Assembly: GCA_016219225.1 (NCBI GenBank)
Contig: JACRBX010000046.1
Coordinates: 1 to 52,215, forward strand
Length of the DNA stretch: 52,215 nucleotides
DNA from: Deltaproteobacteria bacterium
GTDB taxonomy: Bacteria > Desulfobacterota > RBG-13-43-22
Direction: 5' to 3'
Part shown: positions 24,511 through 33,149 of the stretch, piece by piece
Layout of the letters: every line of letters begins with the position of its first letter
How positions within the stretch are numbered: the first letter of the stretch is position 1
Translations under genes and position numbers: made by a program
Notes under the pieces: model-generated
Seen by the model: only the letters and a program-made list of their open reading frames with translations
What the model was told of the DNA's origin: nothing
Database searches by the model: none

Positions 24511-25623
24511 ATGTCAGTCATTAAAGAGTTTATTTACTCACTAATATTCCGTAATCAGGATATTTCGGGGTTCCACGTGAAGCCTGTAATGGACGGCGAT
24601 TTTGCCGCCAACAACAGGCTGGATGAAGCTATCGTGCTGAAGTCCGAGGTGACTGCCCCTGATGATTTATTGTCAGGGTCCGAAGGGAAATATTATGTTT
24701 CGAGCGGTAAGGAAATACTAGTGTTCGATGGTCCGGATTTTACTCGTCGAGGTTTGTTTGCCAAGTTTGAGGCGGAAGTAGGCGGGCTGGAATGGTCGCA
24801 AGACGGAGAATTGTTAGCCTGTGTGTCAGGACGAGGAGTTTGTGTGTTGAGTGAAAGTGGTGTTGTTAGTAAATGGTTGGAATCAGTCGGTGGTGTGAAG
24901 TTGGCGTGCCCGACAGCAGTGACTACGGCTGCGGACGGAACAGTGTATGTAACGGACGGCTCCCGCCGGAATCCAACTGATAAATGGCTACAAGATTTGA
25001 TGACGAATGAAAAAGGAAGCGGACGATTGATATCCTGGGAGAACGACTTGGGCAATGCGCGCGTCGTTGCCGAAGGGCTTTCTTGGCCGGCGGGAGCAGT
25101 TGTATCACATGATGAGAATCAAGTCTTGGTTACGGAGGCCTGGTCCCATAAACTATGCGCAGTGGAGCGGCAGAGCGGTGAAAGACGTTATCTTGTAGCC
25201 AATTATGCGGGCTATCCATGGCGTATCACGCGAGGCCTGAAAGGTGATTACTGGCTTGCTTTTTTTGCCGTGCGCTCGCAATTAATCGACTTTGTCTTGC
25301 GTGAACGTGATTATTGCGACAGAATGATGGCGGAGGTACCGACCGAGTTTTGGGTCGGACCGGCGCTTTCGTCCAAATCCCACTATCTCCATCCTACCCA
25401 GTACGGACGTATAAAGACGCTGGGTGTGCAGAAACCTTGGGCGCCTGCCCGTTCTTACGGCCTAGTTGCAAGATTAGATGCTGATGGCCAGGCGGTGGAG
25501 AGTTTTCACAGTCGGGTGGGTGGAAAAGTACATGGGGTGACAAGTGTGCGATGCATAGACAAAAGGATCATCGCTTGCTCGAAAGGAGATGACAAGCTCG
25601 TGGAGGTAGACCAGTCCACCTAG
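24511..25623 (+). CDS. Strictosidine-synthase/SMP-30-like propeller protein
   Basis: 370 residues resembling the propeller part of the upstream fusion: CPTAVTTAADGTVYVTDGSR, GSGRLISWENDLGNARVVAE, GLSWPAGAVVSHDENQVLVT, YAGYPWRITRGLKGDYWLAF, and a C-terminal GKVHGVTSVRCIDKRIIACS. The N-terminus has no clear signal peptide, so a cytoplasmic place is likely. Family members include gluconolactonases and other calcium-dependent esterases. The calcium ligands cannot be confirmed by eye. It is co-directional with the fusion gene (42 bp gap) and the ATPase gene (37 bp gap). Confidence 0.75.
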   Translation: MSVIKEFIYSLIFRNQDISGFHVKPVMDGDFAANNRLDEAIVLKSEVTAPDDLLSGSEGKYYVSSGKEILVFDGPDFTRRGLFAKFEAEVGGLEWSQDGELLACVSGRGVCVLSESGVVSKWLESVGGVKLACPTAVTTAADGTVYVTDGSRRNPTDKWLQDLMTNEKGSGRLISWENDLGNARVVAEGLSWPAGAVVSHDENQVLVTEAWSHKLCAVERQSGERRYLVANYAGYPWRITRGLKGDYWLAFFAVRSQLIDFVLRERDYCDRMMAEVPTEFWVGPALSSKSHYLHPTQYGRIKTLGVQKPWAPARSYGLVARLDADGQAVESFHSRVGGKVHGVTSVRCIDKRIIACSKGDDKLVEVDQST

Positions 25624-25660
25624 AGAGACCGTAATCATTAGAAGATAGGAAATAAAGATA

Positions 25661-27187
25661 ATGATAGCTATGGCAAGTGAAACGTCGGCGCAACTTACGG
25701 AATTACACATTGTAAAGGGAAGCAAAATTTACGGTGGTGTTCATGCAATTGAAGATCTCGACTTCGATGTGCATGGCGGGGAAATTCACGCGTTGCTGGG
25801 TGAAAACGGATCCGGTAAATCGACGCTTTGCAAGGCAATCGCAGGGGCGATCGAACTGACTTCAGGCAGTATTCGTTTGAACGGCAAAGAGGTGCATTTC
25901 CATTCGCCGGCAGAGGCATTGGGAAAAGGGATCACAATGGTTTATCAGGAGACCAGTTTGGTTCCCTCAATGACTGTTGCGCAAAACCTCGAACTCGGTA
26001 TGGAGGATTTATTCACGATCTATCGCAAGATTAATATCAGGGCGCAACAATCGCAAGAATCGCTTAATTTTCACGTTAACCCGTTAGCATTGGTAGAGAC
26101 ATTAGGAACCGCTCAACGGCTGATGGTGGAGATAGCACGAGCGGTACGGCAAAAAGCGAAAATCATCATCTTTGATGAACCAACCGCCAGCCTGACACCA
26201 GAAGAAATTCAGCATTTGTTTCATCTCTTCAATCGGCTGAGGGCCGAGAATGTCGCTATTATTTTTATTTCGCACGCGATTGAAGAGGCTCTGAAAATGG
26301 CAGATCGTATAACTATTCTGCGGGATGGAAAACTTATCACCACAACTAAAGCAAGTAACCTGGATCGGCCTCAGATCGTTCGAATGATGGTTGGCCGTGA
26401 TATCTCCAATCACAAAGCACCGGGTGGAGCTAAATCATCTGCCCAAAAGCACCGAGAGAAGGTTTTATCGGTGGAAAATGTTACGATGGGCAATATCGTG
26501 AAGAACATGTCGTTTTCTGTGTATTCTGGCGAAGTGCTTGGCATCTTCGGCCTTGTGGGAGCCGGTCGTACCGAGATTGCCCACATCATTGCCGGAGTAA
26601 GGAAGCGCAATCTTATTTACGGAGGTATGATCTACCTGAAAGGCAAACCGATTCGCTACCGGGTCCCGCGGCAAGCAATCAAAGAAGGTATTGTGTATAT
26701 CACCGAGGATCGCAAGAACAACGGCTTTTTCGAAACTATGACTGTGGATGACAATATATATATCGGCTATGTCGCTTCCCTAAAAGGACACAGGATGTTG
26801 TACTCGCGTCCTGAACGAAAGCGTGTGGCTGATCATTGGGTTAAGACCCTAGGGATATCCGCGCTTAAACGCAGCCTTAAGATCATAGAATACTCAGGGG
26901 GTAATCAGCAAAAAGTTACGGTGGCAAAATCTCTGGCTCAGGACCCTTCAGTGATAATCTTTGACGAACCGACTCGCGGTGTGGATGTCGGTGCCATTAC
27001 TCAGATTCATGAGTCCATACGTTCCATAGCCGCAGAAGGCAAGGCTGTTGTGGTTATATCGTCTTATCTGCCAGAGATTCTTACAATCTCCAATCGCATC
27101 CTCGTGGCTCGATCCGGCAAGATTGTAGAAGAGATAAATAGAAGCGATGCAACGGAAGAAAAAATTATGTTCGCTGCCGTTCACTAA
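25661..27187 (+). CDS. Ribose-class ABC transporter ATPase
   Basis: 508 residues with two nucleotide-binding domains, as in RbsA. The first has Walker A GENGSGKST and Walker B IIIFDEPTASLTPEE. The second has the degenerate Walker A GLVGAGRTE, the signature YSGGNQQKV and Walker B IIFDEPTRGVDVG. The degenerate second Walker A is normal in this family. The first ABC signature in domain one (normally LSGG) reads LGTAQRLMVEIARA, which is weak. An alternative ATG lies at 25670. The stop codon directly abuts the second lpd-end copy. Confidence 0.93.
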   Translation: MIAMASETSAQLTELHIVKGSKIYGGVHAIEDLDFDVHGGEIHALLGENGSGKSTLCKAIAGAIELTSGSIRLNGKEVHFHSPAEALGKGITMVYQETSLVPSMTVAQNLELGMEDLFTIYRKINIRAQQSQESLNFHVNPLALVETLGTAQRLMVEIARAVRQKAKIIIFDEPTASLTPEEIQHLFHLFNRLRAENVAIIFISHAIEEALKMADRITILRDGKLITTTKASNLDRPQIVRMMVGRDISNHKAPGGAKSSAQKHREKVLSVENVTMGNIVKNMSFSVYSGEVLGIFGLVGAGRTEIAHIIAGVRKRNLIYGGMIYLKGKPIRYRVPRQAIKEGIVYITEDRKNNGFFETMTVDDNIYIGYVASLKGHRMLYSRPERKRVADHWVKTLGISALKRSLKIIEYSGGNQQKVTVAKSLAQDPSVIIFDEPTRGVDVGAITQIHESIRSIAAEGKAVVVISSYLPEILTISNRILVARSGKIVEEINRSDATEEKIMFAAVH

Positions 27188-27364
27188 ATTATCGGTCCAC
27201 GGGCCACGGATCTTATCGGAGAACCGGTCATGGCCATGACCATGGAATCGGTGGTGGAGGACCTGTCCGAGGTGATCAAACCTCACCCGAATTTGAGTGA
27301 AACCATTGTGGAGGCGGCTATGGATTGGAATGGTCGGGCCATTCATCGTCCGGGGAAGAAATAG
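27188..27364 (+). pseudogene. Isolated lpd 3' end, repeat copy 2
   Basis: The last 59 codons of a dihydrolipoyl dehydrogenase without the rest of the gene, starting the base after the ATPase stop. It reads IIGPRATDLIGEPVMAMTME through AIHRPGKK and stop. It differs from 19452-19628 at 11 of 177 bases, mostly silent; the only amino-acid changes are Thr to Asn in HPTLSE and the final Arg to Lys. It lies 38 bp before the livK ATG. Confidence 0.92.
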
Positions 27365-27402
27365 AAGTATCAGGATTAAATAAAACCAAAGGAGGCAAGA
27401 AA

Positions 27403-28671
27403 ATGTTTGAAAAGATGAGGAGAAAAACATGGAGTTTCTTGAAGGTTGGGTTGTCGCTGGCAGTGTTTAGTATTTTCTTTGTCACCGCCGCATTAGGGGC
27501 ACCGCTCAAAGTGGGAATAGTCGAAACACTCAGCGGCCCCCAGGCTTCAACCGGCTTGAAATGCCTCGCGGCTGTCAAGTATGTGTTAAACGCTTTTAAT
27601 GCCGCCGGCGGCTGGGGTGGGGCGCCGGTCCAACTGCTTGAATATGACAGTCAAGGCAATCCGGCTGGCGCGGCTGATAAAGTAAAGGCGGCCATTGCCG
27701 ACGGGGTTCAAATAATTTTCCAAGGATCATCATCGGCTATAGGTGGACAGGTTTCGGATGATGTGCGCAAACATAATCTGCGTAATCCCGGCAACGAGAT
27801 TATCTATCATAACTTAGGCGCCCAGGCAATGGAGTTTACCGGTAAGAGAAATCATTTTTACCACTTTCGGTATTCCCCCAACGCGGAAATCTACGTGAAG
27901 GCACTGGTGTCGGCCATGAAGAAAGCCGGTGTTCTTGGGAAGCGAGTCTATTCCATGAACCAGAACTATTCGTGGGGTCAGGATGTGCAAAAGGCTATTC
28001 TTGATTACGCTTCCCAGGGGGGCTACCAGGTGGTGGGGGCGACGCTCCATGACGTGAATAAGATTCAGGATTTTGCCCCATATGTAGCCAAGATCAAAGA
28101 TTCCAATGCAGAAACAGTCATTACGGGAAATTGGTCCAATGATTTATTGCTGTTGATGAAGGGTGTCCATGCAGCCAATCTGAAAGTCCGTTTTGCAACG
28201 ATCTTCCTCGATCAGCCCGGCAATATAGGCAATGCCGGTGAGGTGGCCCTCGGCTACTATCTCGCCAATGGTTTCAATGCCGAAGGCGGGGGGAAAGAAG
28301 GGGAAAAATTTGCCGGGGATTACAAGGCGAAAACAGGCCACTATCCGGATTTTGTCGAGCCACCAATAGTCTTTGGTATGCAAATGCTCTGTGAGGCTTT
28401 GAAGAAGGTAAAACCTGAGGGAGGTAAGCTGAACACCACTACCCTGGTCAAGGCGATTGAAGCTGTTCAGATCACTACTCCTGTCGGAAAATGGAGGATG
28501 CGCGCCGAGGATCACCAAGTCCTGTTGCCCATTGTCTTATCCGTAGTGTCTAAGGATGCCAAGTATAAAGTTGATGATACCGACATGGGCTTTAAGCCAG
28601 TCAAAGTACTAACCGCCGATGAGGCAGCCTGTCCGGTGCAGGCCGACAACGCTATGCAACGGCCTAAATGA
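27403..28671 (+). CDS. livK: Branched-chain amino-acid type ABC transporter substrate-binding protein
   Basis: 422 residues of the LivK family with a signal peptide (KTWSFLKVGLSLAVFSIFFV, cleaved near LGA) and the typical mature start PLKVGIVETLSGPQASTGL. AAAGGAGG lies 8 bp before the ATG. The frame runs back into the lpd-end repeat, but that part is clearly not native. It is the first gene of a full Liv transporter set. The ligand may be a short organic acid. Confidence 0.9.
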   Translation: MFEKMRRKTWSFLKVGLSLAVFSIFFVTAALGAPLKVGIVETLSGPQASTGLKCLAAVKYVLNAFNAAGGWGGAPVQLLEYDSQGNPAGAADKVKAAIADGVQIIFQGSSSAIGGQVSDDVRKHNLRNPGNEIIYHNLGAQAMEFTGKRNHFYHFRYSPNAEIYVKALVSAMKKAGVLGKRVYSMNQNYSWGQDVQKAILDYASQGGYQVVGATLHDVNKIQDFAPYVAKIKDSNAETVITGNWSNDLLLLMKGVHAANLKVRFATIFLDQPGNIGNAGEVALGYYLANGFNAEGGGKEGEKFAGDYKAKTGHYPDFVEPPIVFGMQMLCEALKKVKPEGGKLNTTTLVKAIEAVQITTPVGKWRMRAEDHQVLLPIVLSVVSKDAKYKVDDTDMGFKPVKVLTADEAACPVQADNAMQRPK

Positions 28672-28700
28672 AAGAACATTCGGGTTGTTTACTGTGTTAA

Positions 28701-28741
28701 GCCCTCATACTCCACGGGGCACCGGCGAATCATGAAAATTT
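28701..28741 (+). repeat. Short dispersed repeat copy
   Basis: CCCTCATAC...GGGGCACCGGCGAATCATGAAAATT, related to the copies at 13713, 40655, 40811 and 38-66. Confidence 0.55.
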
Positions 28742-28759
28742 AGTTTAACGCGCGTAACC

Positions 28760-28845
28760 CATCATTCCTCGCGAAGGCGGGAATCCAGGCAAGGCAAAAC
28801 CAGATATAACCACTGGATTCCCGATAGAGACATTCGGGAATGATG
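28760..28845. repeat. REP-like inverted repeat between livK and livH
   Basis: Left arm CATCATTCC...GCGGGAATCCAG (28760-28788) pairs with right arm CTGGATTCCCG...CGGGAATGATG (28813-28845) around a 24-bp spacer. This is the widespread ATTCCCGC/GCGGGAAT intergenic palindrome type. It occupies most of the 273-bp gap before livH and may reduce downstream transcript. Confidence 0.7.
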
Positions 28846-28944
28846 GAGGAAAGAGCAACCGTAATACTAATTCAGACCTACTTTCGTATTAAGGGTCAGC
28901 CGGCCGCTTCAAAAATGTTTCTGTAATAAAAAGGGGGAGATTCC

Positions 28945-29886
28945 ATGGACTATTTTGTCACTTCCTTGCTCAACGGGACTATTTACGGCTTATTACTGTT
29001 CATGGTCTCGGCCGGCTTGACCCTTATTTTCGGCATGATGGGGGTTCTTAACTTCGCCCATGCCTCTTTTTACATGGTAGGGGCCTATTTCGCTTATACC
29101 CTGCAAAAACCTCTGGGGTTCTGGCCGGCCATCGTGGTAGCAACGCTTCTGGTTGGAGGGGTCGGGAGTATCACCGAGCGCTATTTTCTCCGGCGGGTGC
29201 ATCGATACGGACACGCCCATGAGTTACTGTTGACCTTCGGGCTGTCTTTTATTATCGCCGAACTGATCAAAATGTTTTATGGCAATTATCCGGTGGATTA
29301 CCGGCTGCCGAAATTCCTGGATTTTGCCGCCTTTAATCTATTCGGTTCCGATTATCCGGTTTACCGGCTTATCATGGGGGGTATCGCCATAGGAATGTTT
29401 ATTATTATTTATCTATTACTCACTCTGACACGGGTCGGAATCGTAGTCCGCTCGGCCATCTATAAGCCCCGTATGGCCGAGGCCCTCGGTCACAATGTGC
29501 CCCTGGTCTTTATGGGTGTCTTCGGTATGGGGGCGGCTTTGGCCGCCCTGGCCGGTGCCGTGGCCGGTCCCTTTTATACCACCAATCCCAATATGGCTCT
29601 GGAACTCGGTGTTCTGGTATTTGTAGTAGTGGTAGTCGGAGGCCTGGGTTCCCTGGAAGGGGCTCTTCTGGCCTCTCTCCTCATCGGACTGGTTACTTCC
29701 TTTGCCGTTGGTATCGATCTTAGTCTGTCTGACTTTTTTGCCCTTTTTGGGGCCCGGGCCTGGGCTGAAAAGATGGGGGACCTGATGACGCTTAAAATTT
29801 CCAGTCTGGCGGCAACCATCCCCTATCTGTTTATGCTGATCATATTACTGGTTCGCCCCTCCGGCCTGATGGGGGAAAAAGAATGA
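28945..29886 (+). CDS. livH: Liv-type ABC transporter permease LivH
   Basis: 313 residues, about eight membrane segments. Family signatures: GLTLIFGMMGVLNFAHASFYMVGAY near the start and VVVVGGLGSLEGALLASLLIGL near the end. AAAGGGGGAG precedes the ATG. It overlaps livM by 4 bp. It pairs with LivM to form the membrane channel. Confidence 0.93.
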   Translation: MDYFVTSLLNGTIYGLLLFMVSAGLTLIFGMMGVLNFAHASFYMVGAYFAYTLQKPLGFWPAIVVATLLVGGVGSITERYFLRRVHRYGHAHELLLTFGLSFIIAELIKMFYGNYPVDYRLPKFLDFAAFNLFGSDYPVYRLIMGGIAIGMFIIIYLLLTLTRVGIVVRSAIYKPRMAEALGHNVPLVFMGVFGMGAALAALAGAVAGPFYTTNPNMALELGVLVFVVVVVGGLGSLEGALLASLLIGLVTSFAVGIDLSLSDFFALFGARAWAEKMGDLMTLKISSLAATIPYLFMLIILLVRPSGLMGEKE

Positions 29887-31205
29887 TAAAGAAATCGTCA
29901 CGTTGGTTGATTACCGCCGCGGTCGTTCTTTTGAGCGTAATGCCTCTTGTTTTGTCCCAGTCGCTGATCAATGCGGCCATACAGATGTTGATCGCCTTGT
30001 TGTTCGCCTGCGCTTTCAACTTGCTTTGCGGCCAGGGGGGGATGCTCTCTTTTGGTCATTCGGCTTATTTTGGTGTGGGGGCTTTTACCACCATACATAT
30101 AATGAGTGACATAGGGGGGAAAGGCCTTTTGCCTACACCGCTGCTGCCCCTGGCAGGCATGTGCGGAGGGTTCCTTTTCGGTCTGGCCGCCGGCTGGTTT
30201 TCCACCAAGAGGACCGGGGTCTACTTCTCGATGATCACCCTGGCCATTGCAGAGTTGTTGCATGCTATCTCTTCCCAACTCAAGGGGTTGTTCGGCGGTG
30301 AGGCTGGCATTTCGGTCATGCGGGCGCCGGCCTGGGGTTTGAGCTTCGGCAATGCCACCCAGATGTATTATCTGACTCTCGGATGGGTGCTCCTCTCGCT
30401 TGTCATGCTTTATTTTTATACCGGCACCCCGGTCGGCCGGCTCACCCTGGCGGTCCGTGAAAATTCCCACCGCCTGAGATTCCTGGGTTATAAAGTGCAC
30501 ACTTTAAAGGTTCTGGCTTTTGCCGTCTCGGCCATGTTTGTCGGTGTCGCCGGGAGCCTGCAGGCCATCAACAACGAGGCCTGCAACTATGTGATCTTTG
30601 ATCTGCGTCTCTCCGCAGAGGTGGTGCTCAATACCTATATCGGTGGAGTCAATGTTTTTCTCGGACCGGCTTTGGGTGCGGCGGTGATGACCTTTTTCGG
30701 CTATGCCGTCTCCGACCTGACCCGGTCATGGCTCTTGTATCAGGGGGTTTTGTTTGTCCTAGTGATGTTATTCATGCCGACGGGGCTTGCCGGTCTGATG
30801 CAGTGGTGGATGGAGGCCCGTCGAAATCATTCTTTTGTGGCGTTATTGCCGATTCTGGCCCTTTCCCTCCTGTCCGCCCTGCTGCTTATCGTGGGGAGCG
30901 TGTTCATGGTGGAAATGACCCAGCGCATATTCTCCCAGGATTATCAATCCCTGTTGAGGGTGGCCCAATCGAGCGCCTGGCCGCCGGTGTCCCTTTTCGG
31001 CCGCCAGTGGCCGCCGGGGTCTTTGTTGACCTGGTCAGCGCCCCTGCTGTGCCTGATCTGCGGTTTATTCATGGTGAAAATGACGCGAAAGCAATGGTTC
31101 ATCCTGAAGGAGAACAATTCGGATCCTGAAGGGGCGGCTATCCAGGATAGCGAGGTCGGAAAAGCTTCAAGTCAGCCGAACCGCCTTCTCGTTGATGAGG
31201 AATGA
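29883..31205 (+). CDS. livM: Liv-type ABC transporter permease LivM with C-terminal extension
   Basis: 440 residues. The first 310 are a normal LivM permease (NLLCGQGGMLSFGHSAYFGVG and YIGGVNVFLGPALGAAVMTF). About 130 extra residues follow, with two further hydrophobic segments (FVALLPILALSLLSALLLIV and LLTWSAPLLCLICGLFMVKM) joined by a polar loop and ending in a charged tail. The role of the extension is unknown. The ATG overlaps the livH stop by 4 bp. Confidence 0.92.
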   Translation: MIKKSSRWLITAAVVLLSVMPLVLSQSLINAAIQMLIALLFACAFNLLCGQGGMLSFGHSAYFGVGAFTTIHIMSDIGGKGLLPTPLLPLAGMCGGFLFGLAAGWFSTKRTGVYFSMITLAIAELLHAISSQLKGLFGGEAGISVMRAPAWGLSFGNATQMYYLTLGWVLLSLVMLYFYTGTPVGRLTLAVRENSHRLRFLGYKVHTLKVLAFAVSAMFVGVAGSLQAINNEACNYVIFDLRLSAEVVLNTYIGGVNVFLGPALGAAVMTFFGYAVSDLTRSWLLYQGVLFVLVMLFMPTGLAGLMQWWMEARRNHSFVALLPILALSLLSALLLIVGSVFMVEMTQRIFSQDYQSLLRVAQSSAWPPVSLFGRQWPPGSLLTWSAPLLCLICGLFMVKMTRKQWFILKENNSDPEGAAIQDSEVGKASSQPNRLLVDEE

Positions 31206-31207
31206 GC

Positions 31208-31963
31208 ATGAACACTTCGATACTTTCTTTGCACAACGTGCATAAATCATTTGGCGAGGCCCTTATTCTGAACGGCGTTAATCTGGAACTTTTCCCGGGG
31301 GAGCGCCACGCCGTGATCGGTCCGAACGGCGCCGGCAAATCGACCTTGTTTCACCTGATTTCCGGCCAGTATTCCCCTGACCAAGGAGAGATTTTATTAA
31401 AAGGCCGCCCGATTCAAGGGCTGGCACCCCAAAAAATCAATCATCTGGGACTGGCCCGTTCTTTTCAGATTACCAATATCTTTCCCCGGCTTACCGTGTA
31501 TGAGAACCTGAGGATTGCGGTTATGCAACGTTTCGGCCTGCAATACACGCTGTGGAAACGGATCTCCGGGATCGCTTCCGTCAGTGAAAAAACCGAACAT
31601 CTTATGGAACTCCTGCGGTTAAGCCCCCGCCGGGGGACGCCGGCCGGGGAATTATCCTATTCGGAGCAGCGCTCGCTGGAGATCGGTATGACCCTGGCCT
31701 CAGACCCGGAGATCATTTTACTCGACGAACCCATGGCGGGTATGTCCCGGGAAGAAACCGACTATACCATCACACTCATCCGCGAGTTGACGAAAAACCA
31801 TTCCTTATTTATTGTAGAGCACGATATGGATGTAGTCTTCTCTCTGAGCGATAGAATCAGCGTGTTGGTCTATGGTACCATCATCGCTACCGGAACGCCT
31901 GATGAAATTCGCAACAACAACAAAGTACGGGAGGCCTATCTGGGCCAGGAGGCGGGCCGATGA
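31208..31963 (+). CDS. livG: Liv-type ABC transporter ATPase LivG
   Basis: 251 residues: Walker A GPNGAGKST, signature LSYSEQRSLEIGM, Walker B IILLDEPMAGM, H-loop IVEHDMD. An ATG at 31202 overlaps the livM stop, but GAGGA is 6 bp before the ATG at 31208, which is preferred. It overlaps livF by 4 bp. It powers the LivHM channel together with LivF. Confidence 0.92.
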   Translation: MNTSILSLHNVHKSFGEALILNGVNLELFPGERHAVIGPNGAGKSTLFHLISGQYSPDQGEILLKGRPIQGLAPQKINHLGLARSFQITNIFPRLTVYENLRIAVMQRFGLQYTLWKRISGIASVSEKTEHLMELLRLSPRRGTPAGELSYSEQRSLEIGMTLASDPEIILLDEPMAGMSREETDYTITLIRELTKNHSLFIVEHDMDVVFSLSDRISVLVYGTIIATGTPDEIRNNNKVREAYLGQEAGR

Positions 31964-32685
31964 ATGGAAGATCGAATTCCTCTTTGCTAACCGTTCACGA
32001 CCTGCACGCTCACTATGGGAAAAGCCATATTTTGCGGGGGGTGGATTTTCAAGTGGGAGCCGGTGAGATCGTCAGCCTTCTCGGTCGCAACGGGTCGGGA
32101 CGTTCCACAACTCTCAAATCGATCATGGGGCTGGTAGTGCCTTCCGCGGGCAAAATCTCGTTGAGGGGGAAAGATCTGACCGGTGCGAGGTCATTCACCA
32201 TATGCCGTGCCGGCATCGGCTATGTGCCCGAGGAACGGGAGATATTTACCAATCTGACCGTGGACGAGAACCTGCGTATGGGTGAACAGCCCCCCGCTGA
32301 AGGAGCCTCGGCCTGGACCGTCGAACAGATGTTTGATTACTTTCCTAATCTGAGAGAGCGCCGCAAAACGAAGGCCGGTAACATTTCCGGTGGAGAGCAG
32401 CAGATGCTGACCATTTGCCGTTCCTTGTTGGGAAATCCAAAGGTACTTTTAATCGATGAGCCGACGGAGGGCCTGGCACCGCTAACCGTTTCCATAGTCG
32501 AAGAAGCCATCCGGGACATCCACCTACGCGGCGTTTCCATTGTCCTGGTGGAGCAGAAACTGGCCATCGCTCTTAAGGTTTCAAGCCATGTCTGCGTCAT
32601 GGGCCATGGTCAAATTGTTTTCGAGGGCACACCCGAAGAGCTGATTAACAATCCGGACCTATTAAAAAAATGGCTGGCGGTCTGA
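31960..32685 (+). CDS. livF: Liv-type ABC transporter ATPase LivF
   Basis: 241 residues: Walker A GRNGSGRST (the usual Lys is Arg), signature ISGGEQQML, Walker B VLLIDEPTEGLAP and H-loop LVEQK. In Walker A the lysine that contacts the phosphates is replaced by arginine (G-S-G-R-S-T), which could lower ATP turnover at this site. The ATG overlaps the livG stop. It ends the transporter part of the operon. Confidence 0.92.
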   Translation: MNGRSNSSLLTVHDLHAHYGKSHILRGVDFQVGAGEIVSLLGRNGSGRSTTLKSIMGLVVPSAGKISLRGKDLTGARSFTICRAGIGYVPEEREIFTNLTVDENLRMGEQPPAEGASAWTVEQMFDYFPNLRERRKTKAGNISGGEQQMLTICRSLLGNPKVLLIDEPTEGLAPLTVSIVEEAIRDIHLRGVSIVLVEQKLAIALKVSSHVCVMGHGQIVFEGTPEELINNPDLLKKWLAV

Positions 32686-32707
32686 CTTTATCGGAGGTAA
32701 AGAGATC

Positions 32708-33136
32708 ATGGAAATAAACTGGCATCACGTGGCAATTTCGGTAAAAGACCTAAACAAAGCACTTACGTTTTACTGCAACCTTTTGGGATTCGAAGTGGAT
32801 TGGGACAGGGACCACTACAGTGGTGAGCAGATGTCCAGGGTGGTCGGCCTTTCCGGCGCCGATGCCCATGTGGTGATGCACAAGGGCCACGGCACCCGCC
32901 TGGAGCTTTTCCAATATTATACACCGGAGGGGGAAGATGGCCGGCCGATACGCCAGTGCGATTTTGGGCTGACCCATTTTGCCCTTTCCGTTAAAAATAT
33001 TCACGCCCTTTACGAACGACTCTTGGAAGCCGGGGTCGAGTTCAATTGTCCGCCACAAAATCTTCGTCCAGGGGTCTGGGCGACCTACATGAAGGATCAT
33101 GAAGGTGTGACTATAGAATTGGTGCAATATGATTAA
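32708..33136 (+). CDS. VOC-family (glyoxalase/dioxygenase-fold) protein
   Basis: 142 residues with two beta-alpha-beta-beta-beta modules: HHVAISVKDLNKALTFYCNL and LTHFALSVKNIHALYERLLE, ending GVTIELVQYD. Metal ligands of the fold are probably His7, the Glu in RLELF, His in LTHFA and the Glu in IELVQ. Members include glyoxalase I, methylmalonyl-CoA epimerase and ring-cleaving dioxygenases; which reaction applies is unclear. GGAGGTAA precedes the ATG. Its place after livF suggests a catabolic step. Confidence 0.8.
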   Translation: MEINWHHVAISVKDLNKALTFYCNLLGFEVDWDRDHYSGEQMSRVVGLSGADAHVVMHKGHGTRLELFQYYTPEGEDGRPIRQCDFGLTHFALSVKNIHALYERLLEAGVEFNCPPQNLRPGVWATYMKDHEGVTIELVQYD

Positions 33137-33149
33137 ATAGGAGGGCATG

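Noticed and set aside
19629-27187. Transporter block as an integrative element with integrase
   Set aside because: Although flanked by a gene-end repeat, no integrase, recombinase or transposase gene is present inside it.
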